Assembly: GCA_963739985.1 (NCBI GenBank)
Contig: CAVUCE010000008.1
Coordinates: 62,001 to 126,000, forward strand
Length of the DNA: 64,000 bases
DNA from: CAVUCE01 sp963739985
GTDB taxonomy: Bacteria; Bacteroidota; Ignavibacteria; Ignavibacteriales; Ignavibacteriaceae
Direction of reading: 5' to 3'
Shown: piece by piece, positions 1-8,080 of the stretch
How positions within the stretch are numbered: position 1 is the first letter of the stretch
Layout of the letters: each line of letters begins with the position of its first letter
The notes under the pieces: generated by a model
The model's database searches: none
Seen by the model: only the letters and a program-made list of their open reading frames with translations
Told to the model about the DNA's origin: nothing
Translations under genes and position numbers: made by a program

Positions 1-735
1 AAAACCATCCCATCCGACAACATCAAATGGATGATGAGGAAGCATGTATTCAAATGTTTTGTTCAATACTTTAAGATGAAGTTTAAATTCACCTTTTTTA
101 TCGATAGGACTTAGAGATTCAGGAGTTCTAAAATCTCGCTCATAGTAAGGAGCATCTTCTTTTAATTGACCATATTCATTTCGAAAATGAGCAGGAATTT
201 CAAATGGTGTATCAGATTCGACTACAAATACTTTAACATTTTTGTAATCATTAAATTTAATTTGATAGGTTGTTCCCTTCGGTACTATTATATAATCCCA
301 TTTTTCAAAAGAAAGAGTTCCATATTCAGAAAGAAATTTCCCCTCGCCATGATGAATAAACAAAAGCTCGTGCATACTACTATTTCGATAGAAAATATCA
401 GTATCTTTGGAAATATGGGAAGTAGATATGACACAGTGTGGATTTTGCAAGAATGCGTTTCTAGAATTTATAAAATTACCTTTGGATACTTTTTTATTTG
501 TTAAGAAATGATAATACATAAGCGGTGCTTCGTTCCAGCTAATGTCATTCTTATTTTTTAATTCGATAATTTTTTCAACTTGAGGAGGCATGTAAATATG
601 ATACTTAAGAGAGTAGATACCGGAAAAACCTTTTGTGCCAAAAAGCTCTTCCCTATATAGTGATTTACCATCACTTTTATAAAACGTAGTATGACGTTTG
701 GGAGGAACTTTTCCAAGTTTAGCGTAAAACGGCAT
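1..735 (-). CDS. hmgA: Homogentisate 1,2-dioxygenase (partial, C-terminus outside window)
   Basis: The first 245 codons of a gene that runs off the left window edge. The protein begins MPFYAKLGKVPPKRHTTF and later contains MHELLFIHHGEG, the cupin-type core of homogentisate dioxygenase. This enzyme is an Fe(II), O2-dependent ring-cleaving enzyme that turns homogentisate into maleylacetoacetate in tyrosine catabolism. An AGGAGG ribosome-binding site lies 5 nt before the ATG. The iron ligands should be mostly in the missing part, so they cannot be checked. The gene is directly downstream of HPPD, which makes its substrate, on the same strand; this supports the assignment. It has an open reading frame throughout the visible part. 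Confidence 0.88.
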   Translation of the reverse strand, partial: MPFYAKLGKVPPKRHTTFYKSDGKSLYREELFGTKGFSGIYSLKYHIYMPPQVEKIIELKNKNDISWNEAPLMYYHFLTNKKVSKGNFINSRNAFLQNPHCVISTSHISKDTDIFYRNSSMHELLFIHHGEGKFLSEYGTLSFEKWDYIIVPKGTTYQIKFNDYKNVKVFVVESDTPFEIPAHFRNEYGQLKEDAPYYERDFRTPESLSPIDKKGEFKLHLKVLNKTFEYMLPHHPFDVVGWDGF

Positions 736-784
736 TTTAACCTCCTTTATTATTCATTTATTAAAAATCATTGTTTACATCAAT

Positions 785-812
785 TGCGGACACTGAATGC
801 ACAATGTCCGCA
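785..812 (-). promoter_or_regulatory. Perfect 8-bp hairpin between hppD and hmgA
   Basis: TGCGGACA at 785-792 is exactly complementary to TGTCCGCA at 805-812, with a 12-nt loop. No T-run follows on the minus strand, so it is not a classic terminator. It could be an mRNA processing or stability element, or a weak attenuator that sets the hmgA to hppD ratio. Confidence 0.45.
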
Positions 813-842
813 GGAAGTTATCTCTTTTATCTTTTTAAGCAA

Positions 843-1967
843 TTAATCTTCATCTTTATCAAAATTCCCTCTTAACATTTGATCTTTTTCTATAGATTCG
901 AAAAGAGATTGGAAATTTCCTTGACCAAATCCTAAAGCGCCTCTTTTTCTTTGAATAATTTCATAAAAAAATGTTGGCCTATCACCGATAGGTTTTGTGA
1001 ATAATTGTAGTAAATAACCGGTGCCTTCAGAATCATCGCAAAGAATTCCGTATTTTTGAAGCTCATCAATGTCTTCATCAATTTTAATCTTCTTGTTTCT
1101 GAGCATATCATAATAAGTATCAGGCGGAGTTAAAAATTCGATGCCATTGGCTTTCATATTAGCGATTGATTTTAATATATCTTTTGATGAGATAGCAATG
1201 TGTTGGATACCGGAACCAAGATATTCATCAATATATTCCTCAATCTGTGATTTTTTCAATCCTTCAAATGGTTCATTAATTGGATTTTTAACAGGAGCTC
1301 CTTCTTTTGATCTTACTACCTTTGACAATAAAGCTGAATATTGTGTAGAAATATCGCCGGCGCCGAACTCAATAAATGTTTCAAAATTTAATGTTTCATT
1401 CAGATAATTTTCCCATAAATTCATTTCGTTTATGCGCACATTACCAACAATATGATCGATTTCCTGCAATCCGCTATCTTCGCAATGTAATTCAATTTTC
1501 TGAATCGGTTGACCGAACCCGGGTTTGAATAAACCTTTGTAATTATCTTTATTAATAAAAACAATTTCTGCATCATCATATAATTTAATTGCAGCTTCTT
1601 CTATGTATCCATTTTCATCTGAAAATTTCTTAGGATTCCTAACAGGTATTCCCCCGTTTTTAATCGCATTTTCAAAAGCTGTCTTTACATTTTTAACGTT
1701 CAAAGACCAACGCTTTACGCCGTCTCCATGCTTTTCAACAAATGAAGATATTTCATAAGTGCTTGGTTTTACAGAAGAAGTCACCACAATCTGAATATTA
1801 TTTTTAGTCAAATAGTATGAAGCCCTATCTCTATTCCCTGTTTCAGGGCCAAGATAGCCGGAAATCTTAAAACCCATTGCCTTGGCGTGCCAGTAAGCCC
1901 ACATTTTGGATGAGCCTACATAAAATTCGATAAAATCGTATCCGATTATTCCTAATGAATTCGACAT
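843..1967 (-). CDS. hppD: 4-hydroxyphenylpyruvate dioxygenase
   Basis: 374 residues, the usual family length. It converts 4-hydroxyphenylpyruvate plus O2 to homogentisate (second step of tyrosine degradation) in the cytoplasm. The C-terminal vicinal-oxygen-chelate domain carries the iron ligands: H172 in EIDHIVGN, H256 in GIQHIAIS and E336 in FFYEIIQR. The conserved C-terminal GALGFGQGNFQSLFESIE segment closes the active site. The start is supported by a GAGGAG site 5 nt before the ATG. The product feeds the downstream homogentisate dioxygenase, and an Lrp-family regulator lies 66 bp upstream on the same strand, so the three genes probably form one regulated unit. Confidence 0.95.
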   Translation of the reverse strand: MSNSLGIIGYDFIEFYVGSSKMWAYWHAKAMGFKISGYLGPETGNRDRASYYLTKNNIQIVVTSSVKPSTYEISSFVEKHGDGVKRWSLNVKNVKTAFENAIKNGGIPVRNPKKFSDENGYIEEAAIKLYDDAEIVFINKDNYKGLFKPGFGQPIQKIELHCEDSGLQEIDHIVGNVRINEMNLWENYLNETLNFETFIEFGAGDISTQYSALLSKVVRSKEGAPVKNPINEPFEGLKKSQIEEYIDEYLGSGIQHIAISSKDILKSIANMKANGIEFLTPPDTYYDMLRNKKIKIDEDIDELQKYGILCDDSEGTGYLLQLFTKPIGDRPTFFYEIIQRKRGALGFGQGNFQSLFESIEKDQMLRGNFDKDED

Positions 1968-2033
1968 CTTAACTCCTCTTTAAATTTATTTTAACAATTA
2001 AGTTCTTTTATCCGCTAAAAAGACTTAATAATA

Positions 2034-2483
2034 TTAAATAACTAATTCAGCTGTCTCTTTAACAGTTTCCAGTACTATTGTAGTGCTGGTCGATCTAATT
2101 GATTCGATTGCTGCAAATTTTGTTCTAAGTAAATGAGTTAACGCTTCCGGATTCTCTACCCTAACTTTAACTAAGTAACAATCTTCGCCGGCTACTATAT
2201 GCACTTCTTGAATTTCTGATATCTTGGATAAATCTCTTGCTGTTTTCTGATCTACAATTGGTCCGTTAGCCTTAACCAATACGAATGCTAATAATTGTTT
2301 ACCGATTTTACTTGGATCGATTTGGGCTGTATATTTTTTTACAACTTTATTTTTTTCTAATTTCTTAATTCTCTCTAACACAGCTGAAGGAGCCATGTTA
2401 ATCTGTCTGGCAATTTCCGCATTAGAAATCCTTGAGTTCGATTGCAGCATCTTCAGTATTTTTGCATCTATTTCGTTGATCAT
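2034..2483 (-). CDS. Lrp/AsnC family transcriptional regulator
   Basis: 149 residues. An N-terminal winged helix-turn-helix (about residues 4-60, with NAEIARQINMAPSAVLERIK) is followed by the RAM/AsnC ligand-binding domain (about 65-140, with EVHIVAGEDCYLVKVRV). Proteins of this family are DNA-binding octamers or dimers that often sense amino acids. Being immediately upstream of hppD-hmgA, it may sense an aromatic amino acid and control tyrosine catabolism; that is inference from position. Its own promoter contains a 15-bp palindrome in the spacer, suggesting autoregulation. It is not possible to say which Lrp paralogue it is. Confidence 0.9.
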   Translation of the reverse strand: MINEIDAKILKMLQSNSRISNAEIARQINMAPSAVLERIKKLEKNKVVKKYTAQIDPSKIGKQLLAFVLVKANGPIVDQKTARDLSKISEIQEVHIVAGEDCYLVKVRVENPEALTHLLRTKFAAIESIRSTSTTIVLETVKETAELVI

Positions 2484-2519
2484 TCGGTAATTCCGCAGAT
2501 TATTAGTGTTTTCTTCGTA

Positions 2520-2548
2520 ATTATATAAATATTCCGAATATTAATCAA
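2520..2548 (-). promoter_or_regulatory. lrp promoter with palindromic operator in the spacer
   Basis: On the minus strand TTGATT (2548-2543) and TATAAT (2525-2520) are separated by exactly 17 nt, a near-consensus housekeeping promoter. The spacer contains AATATTC-G-GAATATT (2542-2528), a 15-bp palindrome with a single central base, a size typical of Lrp-family sites. The predicted start of transcription is about 30 nt before the lrp ATG. The regulator is expected to repress its own promoter here. Confidence 0.55.
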
Positions 2549-2626
2549 GTGGGCAAATTGATCGGATTCTAATATCACAATAGACAAAAATGAGGAAAAT
2601 AATTAAGAAGAGAAAAATATTTGAGG

Positions 2627-3337
2627 TTATTTTATATTATCAAGAAGCATAAAATCATTTGTCTTATACGCAGAAGATTGAGCCATATTTTTATCAGGGT
2701 ATTCACAGATTTTCTGAAGCGGACAAATAAAACACTGAGGTTGTGAGGGCTTGCAAATTTCCCTGCCCAACCGGATTAAATTTGTGTGAAACGAATGAGC
2801 AATATTTTTCGGAAACTCAGAATTAAGTAAATAAAAAGTTTTGTCAGGAGTTGATGCTTCAACAATTCCAATTCTATTTACAGTACGATGAACGTGTGTA
2901 TCAACAGGGCATACATTCCGCCGAAGAGAAAAAAGAAGGACGCAACTAGCTGTTTTAACTCCGACACCTTTATAGCCGGTTAATTTAGATATAATAAAAT
3001 CATTCGATTCCTCTTCAACATTATTTAAGGTAATTTTGCCGTACTCTTTTAATAATGAATTTAATAAATCTTTAATCGCCTTAGATTTTTGTTTTCCAAG
3101 TCCGGCTACCTTAATACTTTTTTCTAACTGAGAAAGAGCAGTAGAAGCAACTTGATCCCAGTTTTTATAATTATTCTTTAAATTTTGATATGCTTTAAAG
3201 GAATTTTTATCATTTGTATTTTGAGATAGAATTGTAGCTATTAACATTTCCAACGGATCGGGCGGATTTTCAGGACGCGGCGGAATTCCATATTTCTTTA
3301 CCAAAAGCTTATTAACTTGTGTAATCTTTTTATTCAT
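2627..3337 (-). CDS. nth: Endonuclease III (DNA glycosylase/AP lyase)
   Basis: 236 residues. A base-excision repair enzyme that removes oxidised pyrimidines and nicks abasic sites. The helix-hairpin-helix GYKGVGVKTAS holds the catalytic lysine K128, and the catalytic aspartate is D146 in CPVDTHVHR. The C-terminal 4Fe-4S loop has the spacing C195-x6-C202-x2-C205-x5-C211. The start ATG lies just after a terminator of the upstream gene and has no clear ribosome-binding site. The protein carries about 25 extra residues after the cluster, beyond the usual end of the family. Confidence 0.94.
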   Translation of the reverse strand: MNKKITQVNKLLVKKYGIPPRPENPPDPLEMLIATILSQNTNDKNSFKAYQNLKNNYKNWDQVASTALSQLEKSIKVAGLGKQKSKAIKDLLNSLLKEYGKITLNNVEEESNDFIISKLTGYKGVGVKTASCVLLFSLRRNVCPVDTHVHRTVNRIGIVEASTPDKTFYLLNSEFPKNIAHSFHTNLIRLGREICKPSQPQCFICPLQKICEYPDKNMAQSSAYKTNDFMLLDNIK

Positions 3338-3339
3338 AA

Positions 3340-3370
3340 TAAAAAAAAGAGGAGCACAAGGCTCCTCAAA
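3340..3370 (-). terminator. Rho-independent terminator after the PorV-like gene
   Basis: GAGGAGC (3349-3355) pairs with GCTCCTC (3361-3367) around a 5-nt loop. On the minus strand the stem is followed by a run of eight T (3348-3341). It lies between the end of the PorV-like gene and the start of nth, so it ends the surface-protein operon. Confidence 0.85.
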
Positions 3371-3392
3371 AATTATCTATATTTTCCTAACC

Positions 3393-4427
3393 TTAAAATT
3401 TCAAACCTAAATCCATAAATTGTACAGCATTCAATCTTCCGTAATCTGACCAGCCATAATTTATGTAAATTGACATATCACCTGATACTTTATAATTGAT
3501 TCCGGCACCTAAAGATAAACCACCTTCGGCATTTGTCATAAAAATAGATCTATAACCGCCTCTAAGGAAAAACATTTCATCGTAGGCAAGTTCCAAACCA
3601 CCATTCATATATTCTGTGTTGTCATTAGGATGTGTAGCATCAATGTCTCCTGTTAGTCTAAAATATCTAGATTTAACAAGATCCATTCCCAAACCGATTC
3701 TAAAAGTAAGAGGCATATCAAACGAATTCATCTGGTATTTAGAAAGTACATTATTTGGTCCCGAGTTTGAAGTACCGTTTGGATCATAATTAAATAATAT
3801 ATCACGGCCATCCAGCTGCATTTTGGTTCCAAAATTGGTTATGCTAGCACCTATCTTCAAATTGTTAAACGGAGTAATATAAAAAGTACCAACATCGAAG
3901 GCAAAGCCACTTGCACTGCTATTCCAAATTGACTCTCTAATATATTTAGCTTGAAAACCAACAGAAAATCTATCGGTTAATTTTCTTGCATAACCAAGAC
4001 CTATTGCAAGTGAACTGGCATTCCAATAACGACCGTCGCCCTGGGGAAACTGCTCAGTTCTAACTTTATCTTCGGGTACTCCCAAGGATGTTAAACTTGC
4101 AAACAATACTCCGACATCCGGAATATTTAATGATGCGGCAGCATAATCATAAGAAATATCAGCCAACCAGTTAGCATGATTAAAAGCAACTTGTGCAGTT
4201 TCTTCAGTATTAGCAATACCGGCAGGATTATAATAGATTGCATAAATATCATCGCTGATACCGGTAAAAGCCCCGCCCATACCTATTGCTCTGGCACCGG
4301 CTCCAATCTTTAAAAATTGCGCCGCCGTTGTACCTACTTTCGAAGTGCTTCTCTCTGGCTGTGCATTTACGCTGCTCACATAAAACAATAAAAATGCAGT
4401 TAAAGAATAGAGTATAATATTTTTCAT
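3393..4427 (-). CDS. PorV/PorQ-family outer-membrane barrel protein
   Basis: 344 residues from the ATG at 4427. An earlier in-frame start would add 23 residues in front of the signal peptide MKNIILYSLTAFLLFYVSSVNA, so the internal ATG is preferred. The mature part begins with the hallmark of the family, GTTAAQFLKIGAGARAIGMGG, followed by IYYNPAGIANTE, and ends in amphipathic beta strands with a final Phe (MDLGLKF). Members related to PorV act in type IX secretion, where PorV shuttles cargo to the attachment complex; many paralogues exist and this need not be PorV itself. It is the third gene after a TonB receptor and a large secreted protein, which could be its cargo. Confidence 0.85.
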   Translation of the reverse strand: MKNIILYSLTAFLLFYVSSVNAQPERSTSKVGTTAAQFLKIGAGARAIGMGGAFTGISDDIYAIYYNPAGIANTEETAQVAFNHANWLADISYDYAAASLNIPDVGVLFASLTSLGVPEDKVRTEQFPQGDGRYWNASSLAIGLGYARKLTDRFSVGFQAKYIRESIWNSSASGFAFDVGTFYITPFNNLKIGASITNFGTKMQLDGRDILFNYDPNGTSNSGPNNVLSKYQMNSFDMPLTFRIGLGMDLVKSRYFRLTGDIDATHPNDNTEYMNGGLELAYDEMFFLRGGYRSIFMTNAEGGLSLGAGINYKVSGDMSIYINYGWSDYGRLNAVQFMDLGLKF

Positions 4428-4464
4428 AATAGTAACATTCCTATAAGTTTTACATTTGTACAAT

Positions 4465-4489
4465 CCTCCGCCTCTTAAAGAGACGGAGG
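4465..4489 (-). promoter_or_regulatory. Hairpin between the giant secreted protein and the PorV-like gene
   Basis: CCTCCG (4465-4470) pairs with CGGAGG (4484-4489), with a further inner CTCT/AGAG stem. On the minus strand no T-run follows, so it is more likely an mRNA stability or partial attenuation element than a full terminator. Confidence 0.4.
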
Positions 4490-4498
4490 AAGTCAAAA

Positions 4499-7400
4499 TT
4501 ATTTTATTACACCGAACCTACCGATTTTTTCTCCGATACCCGGAGCATCAACGTGGAACAAATATACTCCATAAGCGATTCTCTCACCTTCATCACTTAA
4601 AAGATCCCATGAAGCAATACTTGTATTATCATCTTTATATATCGTTTTTACTAATTCTCCGAGAATTGTATAAATTCTAATCGTACATTTCGGCGGTAAG
4701 TTTCTGAACTGAATTACTCTACTGCCTCTTTCCTGTGTTGTATTGCCAGGATTTTCAGCCACATTGTATGCAACATAAGGGTTTGGTACTACAAAAACAT
4801 TTTCTAAAGCAGTTTTTGCATCGGCAGCTTTAAATTCTGCCGGTTTGCTTTCGAATACATATGTATCACCTTTTTGGAAAGGTTTTAGTGTTTTAACAGC
4901 GAATACATCACCTGCCTTTGGATAAACAATTGGCTTTGTTGAATCCGAAGGTGTGCCAAAATTAACTTGGTAACTTGTTGTTGCACCCTTTGCGTCTTGA
5001 GGACGTAAGATAATTCCTTGTGATAAATTCCATGGAGTTAAATTCTTAGTTCCTGTTTTAATCAATAATAAATATTGAGCAGGTTTATTTTCAGTAACAT
5101 TCCATATTGTAAATGGTGTTATTATTTTAACGGAACCAATATTTGTAATAGCTGTATCTCCAGGAACGGCCCACTCTCCGGTTGCGGTAGTATCCGAGCT
5201 AGTCCATCTAATTTCCCAATCAGATCTTACTTGAACTTTAGGATTTCCTGCAGCCGGCGGGAACATTATAGTATCACTTAATGTAATATTATTATCGTTT
5301 AACCAACCAGAATTTTTATAGTCTAATTGTAATTCATCATTTTGAACAAACACTCTCATACCGTCAAAACTAGCATTTCCATCTTCGCCATTAATTCTGG
5401 TACTTTTAAGTACAGGGAAATATCTGTAGTAAACTGAGAATTTTTCTCCTTTAGGTAAACTGCCGGGAGTTGCTCCCCTAATTTTACCGCCCTCTTGATT
5501 CACTACATATTTAGAAGGATCGATGATATTGCCACCATTATCTTTAAGTTGAACACTTGAAGGTTCAATGTTTGCATTACTTAGATCGACAAACACTGTA
5601 TCTTTTGAAGTTATATTTTCAGTAATTCCGGTAGAATCGATAACACTATACGCGGAATCAGTGGCAAAATATAGCTTAAATGTCTTAGCTGGAACCGCTA
5701 AATTATCCAGAACTTTTACCTTCACAGTTCCGGTTGAATTACCGGCAACCTGAGTTGGTATTCCGCCAATTCCTGCATCAGCATCATTAATTCCGGCGCC
5801 TATAGCACCTGGAGTAGCTTGTGCGGTATTAACATCAAACTGAAGTGTTCCGGTAATTGGATCTCTTTTAATAACCGACTGTGTTTCTGAAGGCGGAATT
5901 CCGAATTTGATCGATCCACCATCATAAGCAACAACAGCATAATAATATGTTACTCCATTTGTAACTGTAGAATCGACAAACTGGTGAACCAGTCCTGTAT
6001 TATTACCAACATAATATTTAACTGCATGTCCTAAATATTCCACAGGCTGAAAACCTGACAATGAATCTTTCAAATCCCATTGTGCTCTCTTACCTGTGTT
6101 TGGATCAAACAAAGCCTGACCTAAGAAAGGAACGCCATTACCATCAGTAATTGTGTAAACATCACTGAATGTATAATCACGACTTCTGTAAACTTTATAA
6201 CCTTCAAAGTCTTTTGTTCTAGTAAATGGATCGAAAGAATCCTCAGCCTTAGTATCCCAATACAAAGTAACTCTTCCGTCACCTGCAACTGCTTTAACAG
6301 TTGGCTTGTCTGGCGGCTTAGCAAATCTATAAGAAGATTCAAGAACTCTTTGAGCGGTTTCGGCACTTAGAACTAAAGCATCTAAGTTTTCACCAAACAA
6401 AATTGCCATCGAGAATCTTTGAGTTTCTGCTTTTCCAAGAGCCATCGGGCCGGTATCAAAGTTAAATATGTTATCACCTGGAGAATTTAACAAAGTCTGA
6501 TTTGGATCGATACTATCAGAAGAAGCCCATTCCCACATTAATGCGTAGTTTTTAGGAACATTTGGTAAACTATTTGTATAAGCAGCTGCGTGGAAAGCTG
6601 TTAAACCTAATTGATCCGATTCCATAACATCTCTGACACCAAAGTTTGGTTCTGAACCTGCCCAAAGATATCCAGGCACTTTCTCATCAGAAATAGGTTC
6701 ACCGACATCATATTTTTTATTACCGTTAACATCTTTATACCACGCCTGTGAAGGTTTTGCATCACCTTCACCATAATCAGGCCCCGGATAATTTGGAGAA
6801 TCAGGACCAATACCATCTATACCAATATCATCTTTTTCAGGATTCCAATCGCCATTTTCATCACCGGACCATCTTTCATGTGGAGGGCCATAAACATCCG
6901 TATATTCAGCAACATTTGAAATTCCCGTATTTACCGGAGTATTAACTCCATCAATATAAGTTCCGGCTGAATTGAAAGGACTTTCATCCGTTATACCGTC
7001 AGCATCATTGTCTTTTCCGTCAGTAGAGTTAGTCGGAGATTCAAGAAATTTCCATCCAAAGTATCCCGGAACGACTCCGCCCATACCTTTAAAATCGTTA
7101 TCCCAAGCATAAACCATGCTTCTAGCTCTTTGATTATACGAATTTGCAAGAGGTCCACTAGGAGGAATAAAATATGCTCTATCATCAGCATAATCCGCAC
7201 TACCACCAATATGCGGATCTCCGTGCATTCCGAAATATAATTTTGGAACATCTTTATCACTACTGTTTGTAATTTGATAAACTACAAAAAGGATATTTTC
7301 GGCAAGTGGGTTATTAAACTGAAAAATTCTAACTGCAGCATCCAATCCCATTCCTCTTTTTGAAGAATCGTTAATGAAAGGATAATAATTAAATTGTTCG

Positions 7401-8056
7401 TTAGAATAATCATCCATTACATAATAAGCTTCTTCATCAGGTGAAGTAGCTTGATCACCTAAGAATGCAGGCCAAAGATATTTACCGGCTCCGGCGTTAT
7501 ACCATCTTTCCGGCCAAGAATCCGGTTTACCGTCTCCATTTAAATCCGGAGCGGTTAGAGTTGCAATTGCATCCTGAGTAGAATCTGCATAACCATCTTT
7601 AGGTAACCATCCCCATTTTACCGTACCATCAGGGCTATAAGTACCCTGACCGGTTAACACAAATGAGTTATCGTCAACATGAAAAGTATCTATTGAACCG
7701 TCACGATTTGTGGTTGTTACTTCGCCTAAAGCTAAAGGTCCAAATTCAAAACCGTAACCTAGTCCGTGCCAAACCAAATCGGCTACGTTACCAAGGTAAT
7801 TTGGTTTACATATAGAACCGTAGTTAAAAATAACAGTAGTAATTTTATTACCGCTGATTATAACTTGCTTAATTGCTCTTTGATCACCATTAACTTTAAA
7901 TACTTTACCGGGCTTCATAATATCTCCGAAGATTCTCACCATATCTTCATATGAGAGCCCTTTTATATTTATCGTATCTCTGTAATCTTGCTGAGAGAAA
8001 CTCTTGCCAAAAGCTAGCAGAGTTAGTATTAAAATCAGTAAGAACTTCTTATTCAT
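4499..8056 (-). CDS. Very large secreted surface protein with FN3-like region and C-terminal sorting-type module
   Basis: 1185 residues. A signal peptide (MNKKFLLILILTLLAFGKSFS) is followed by an unassigned region with Asp/Asn-rich, thrombospondin-3-like calcium loops such as PDLNGDGKPDSWPE, DGKDNDADGITDE and KDVNGNKKYDVGE (about residues 170-480). A fibronectin-III-like stretch starts near residue 580 (PDKPTVKAVAGDGRVTLYWD). The end (about 1087-1185) has VFVVPNPYVAYN, then IRIYTILGELVKTIY and GVYLFHVDAPG, the pattern of type IX secretion or cell-surface C-terminal modules. It lies 24 bp after a TonB receptor gene and before a PorV-like gene. The substrate and function are unknown. Confidence 0.8.
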   Translation of the reverse strand: MNKKFLLILILTLLAFGKSFSQQDYRDTINIKGLSYEDMVRIFGDIMKPGKVFKVNGDQRAIKQVIISGNKITTVIFNYGSICKPNYLGNVADLVWHGLGYGFEFGPLALGEVTTTNRDGSIDTFHVDDNSFVLTGQGTYSPDGTVKWGWLPKDGYADSTQDAIATLTAPDLNGDGKPDSWPERWYNAGAGKYLWPAFLGDQATSPDEEAYYVMDDYSNEQFNYYPFINDSSKRGMGLDAAVRIFQFNNPLAENILFVVYQITNSSDKDVPKLYFGMHGDPHIGGSADYADDRAYFIPPSGPLANSYNQRARSMVYAWDNDFKGMGGVVPGYFGWKFLESPTNSTDGKDNDADGITDESPFNSAGTYIDGVNTPVNTGISNVAEYTDVYGPPHERWSGDENGDWNPEKDDIGIDGIGPDSPNYPGPDYGEGDAKPSQAWYKDVNGNKKYDVGEPISDEKVPGYLWAGSEPNFGVRDVMESDQLGLTAFHAAAYTNSLPNVPKNYALMWEWASSDSIDPNQTLLNSPGDNIFNFDTGPMALGKAETQRFSMAILFGENLDALVLSAETAQRVLESSYRFAKPPDKPTVKAVAGDGRVTLYWDTKAEDSFDPFTRTKDFEGYKVYRSRDYTFSDVYTITDGNGVPFLGQALFDPNTGKRAQWDLKDSLSGFQPVEYLGHAVKYYVGNNTGLVHQFVDSTVTNGVTYYYAVVAYDGGSIKFGIPPSETQSVIKRDPITGTLQFDVNTAQATPGAIGAGINDADAGIGGIPTQVAGNSTGTVKVKVLDNLAVPAKTFKLYFATDSAYSVIDSTGITENITSKDTVFVDLSNANIEPSSVQLKDNGGNIIDPSKYVVNQEGGKIRGATPGSLPKGEKFSVYYRYFPVLKSTRINGEDGNASFDGMRVFVQNDELQLDYKNSGWLNDNNITLSDTIMFPPAAGNPKVQVRSDWEIRWTSSDTTATGEWAVPGDTAITNIGSVKIITPFTIWNVTENKPAQYLLLIKTGTKNLTPWNLSQGIILRPQDAKGATTSYQVNFGTPSDSTKPIVYPKAGDVFAVKTLKPFQKGDTYVFESKPAEFKAADAKTALENVFVVPNPYVAYNVAENPGNTTQERGSRVIQFRNLPPKCTIRIYTILGELVKTIYKDDNTSIASWDLLSDEGERIAYGVYLFHVDAPGIGEKIGRFGVIK

Positions 8057-8080
8057 TATATGATTCCTTTAAATCTTTTC

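Noticed and set aside
166..504. 112-residue plus-strand ORF inside homogentisate dioxygenase
   Set aside because: It lies opposite to a clearly coding frame that matches a known enzyme.
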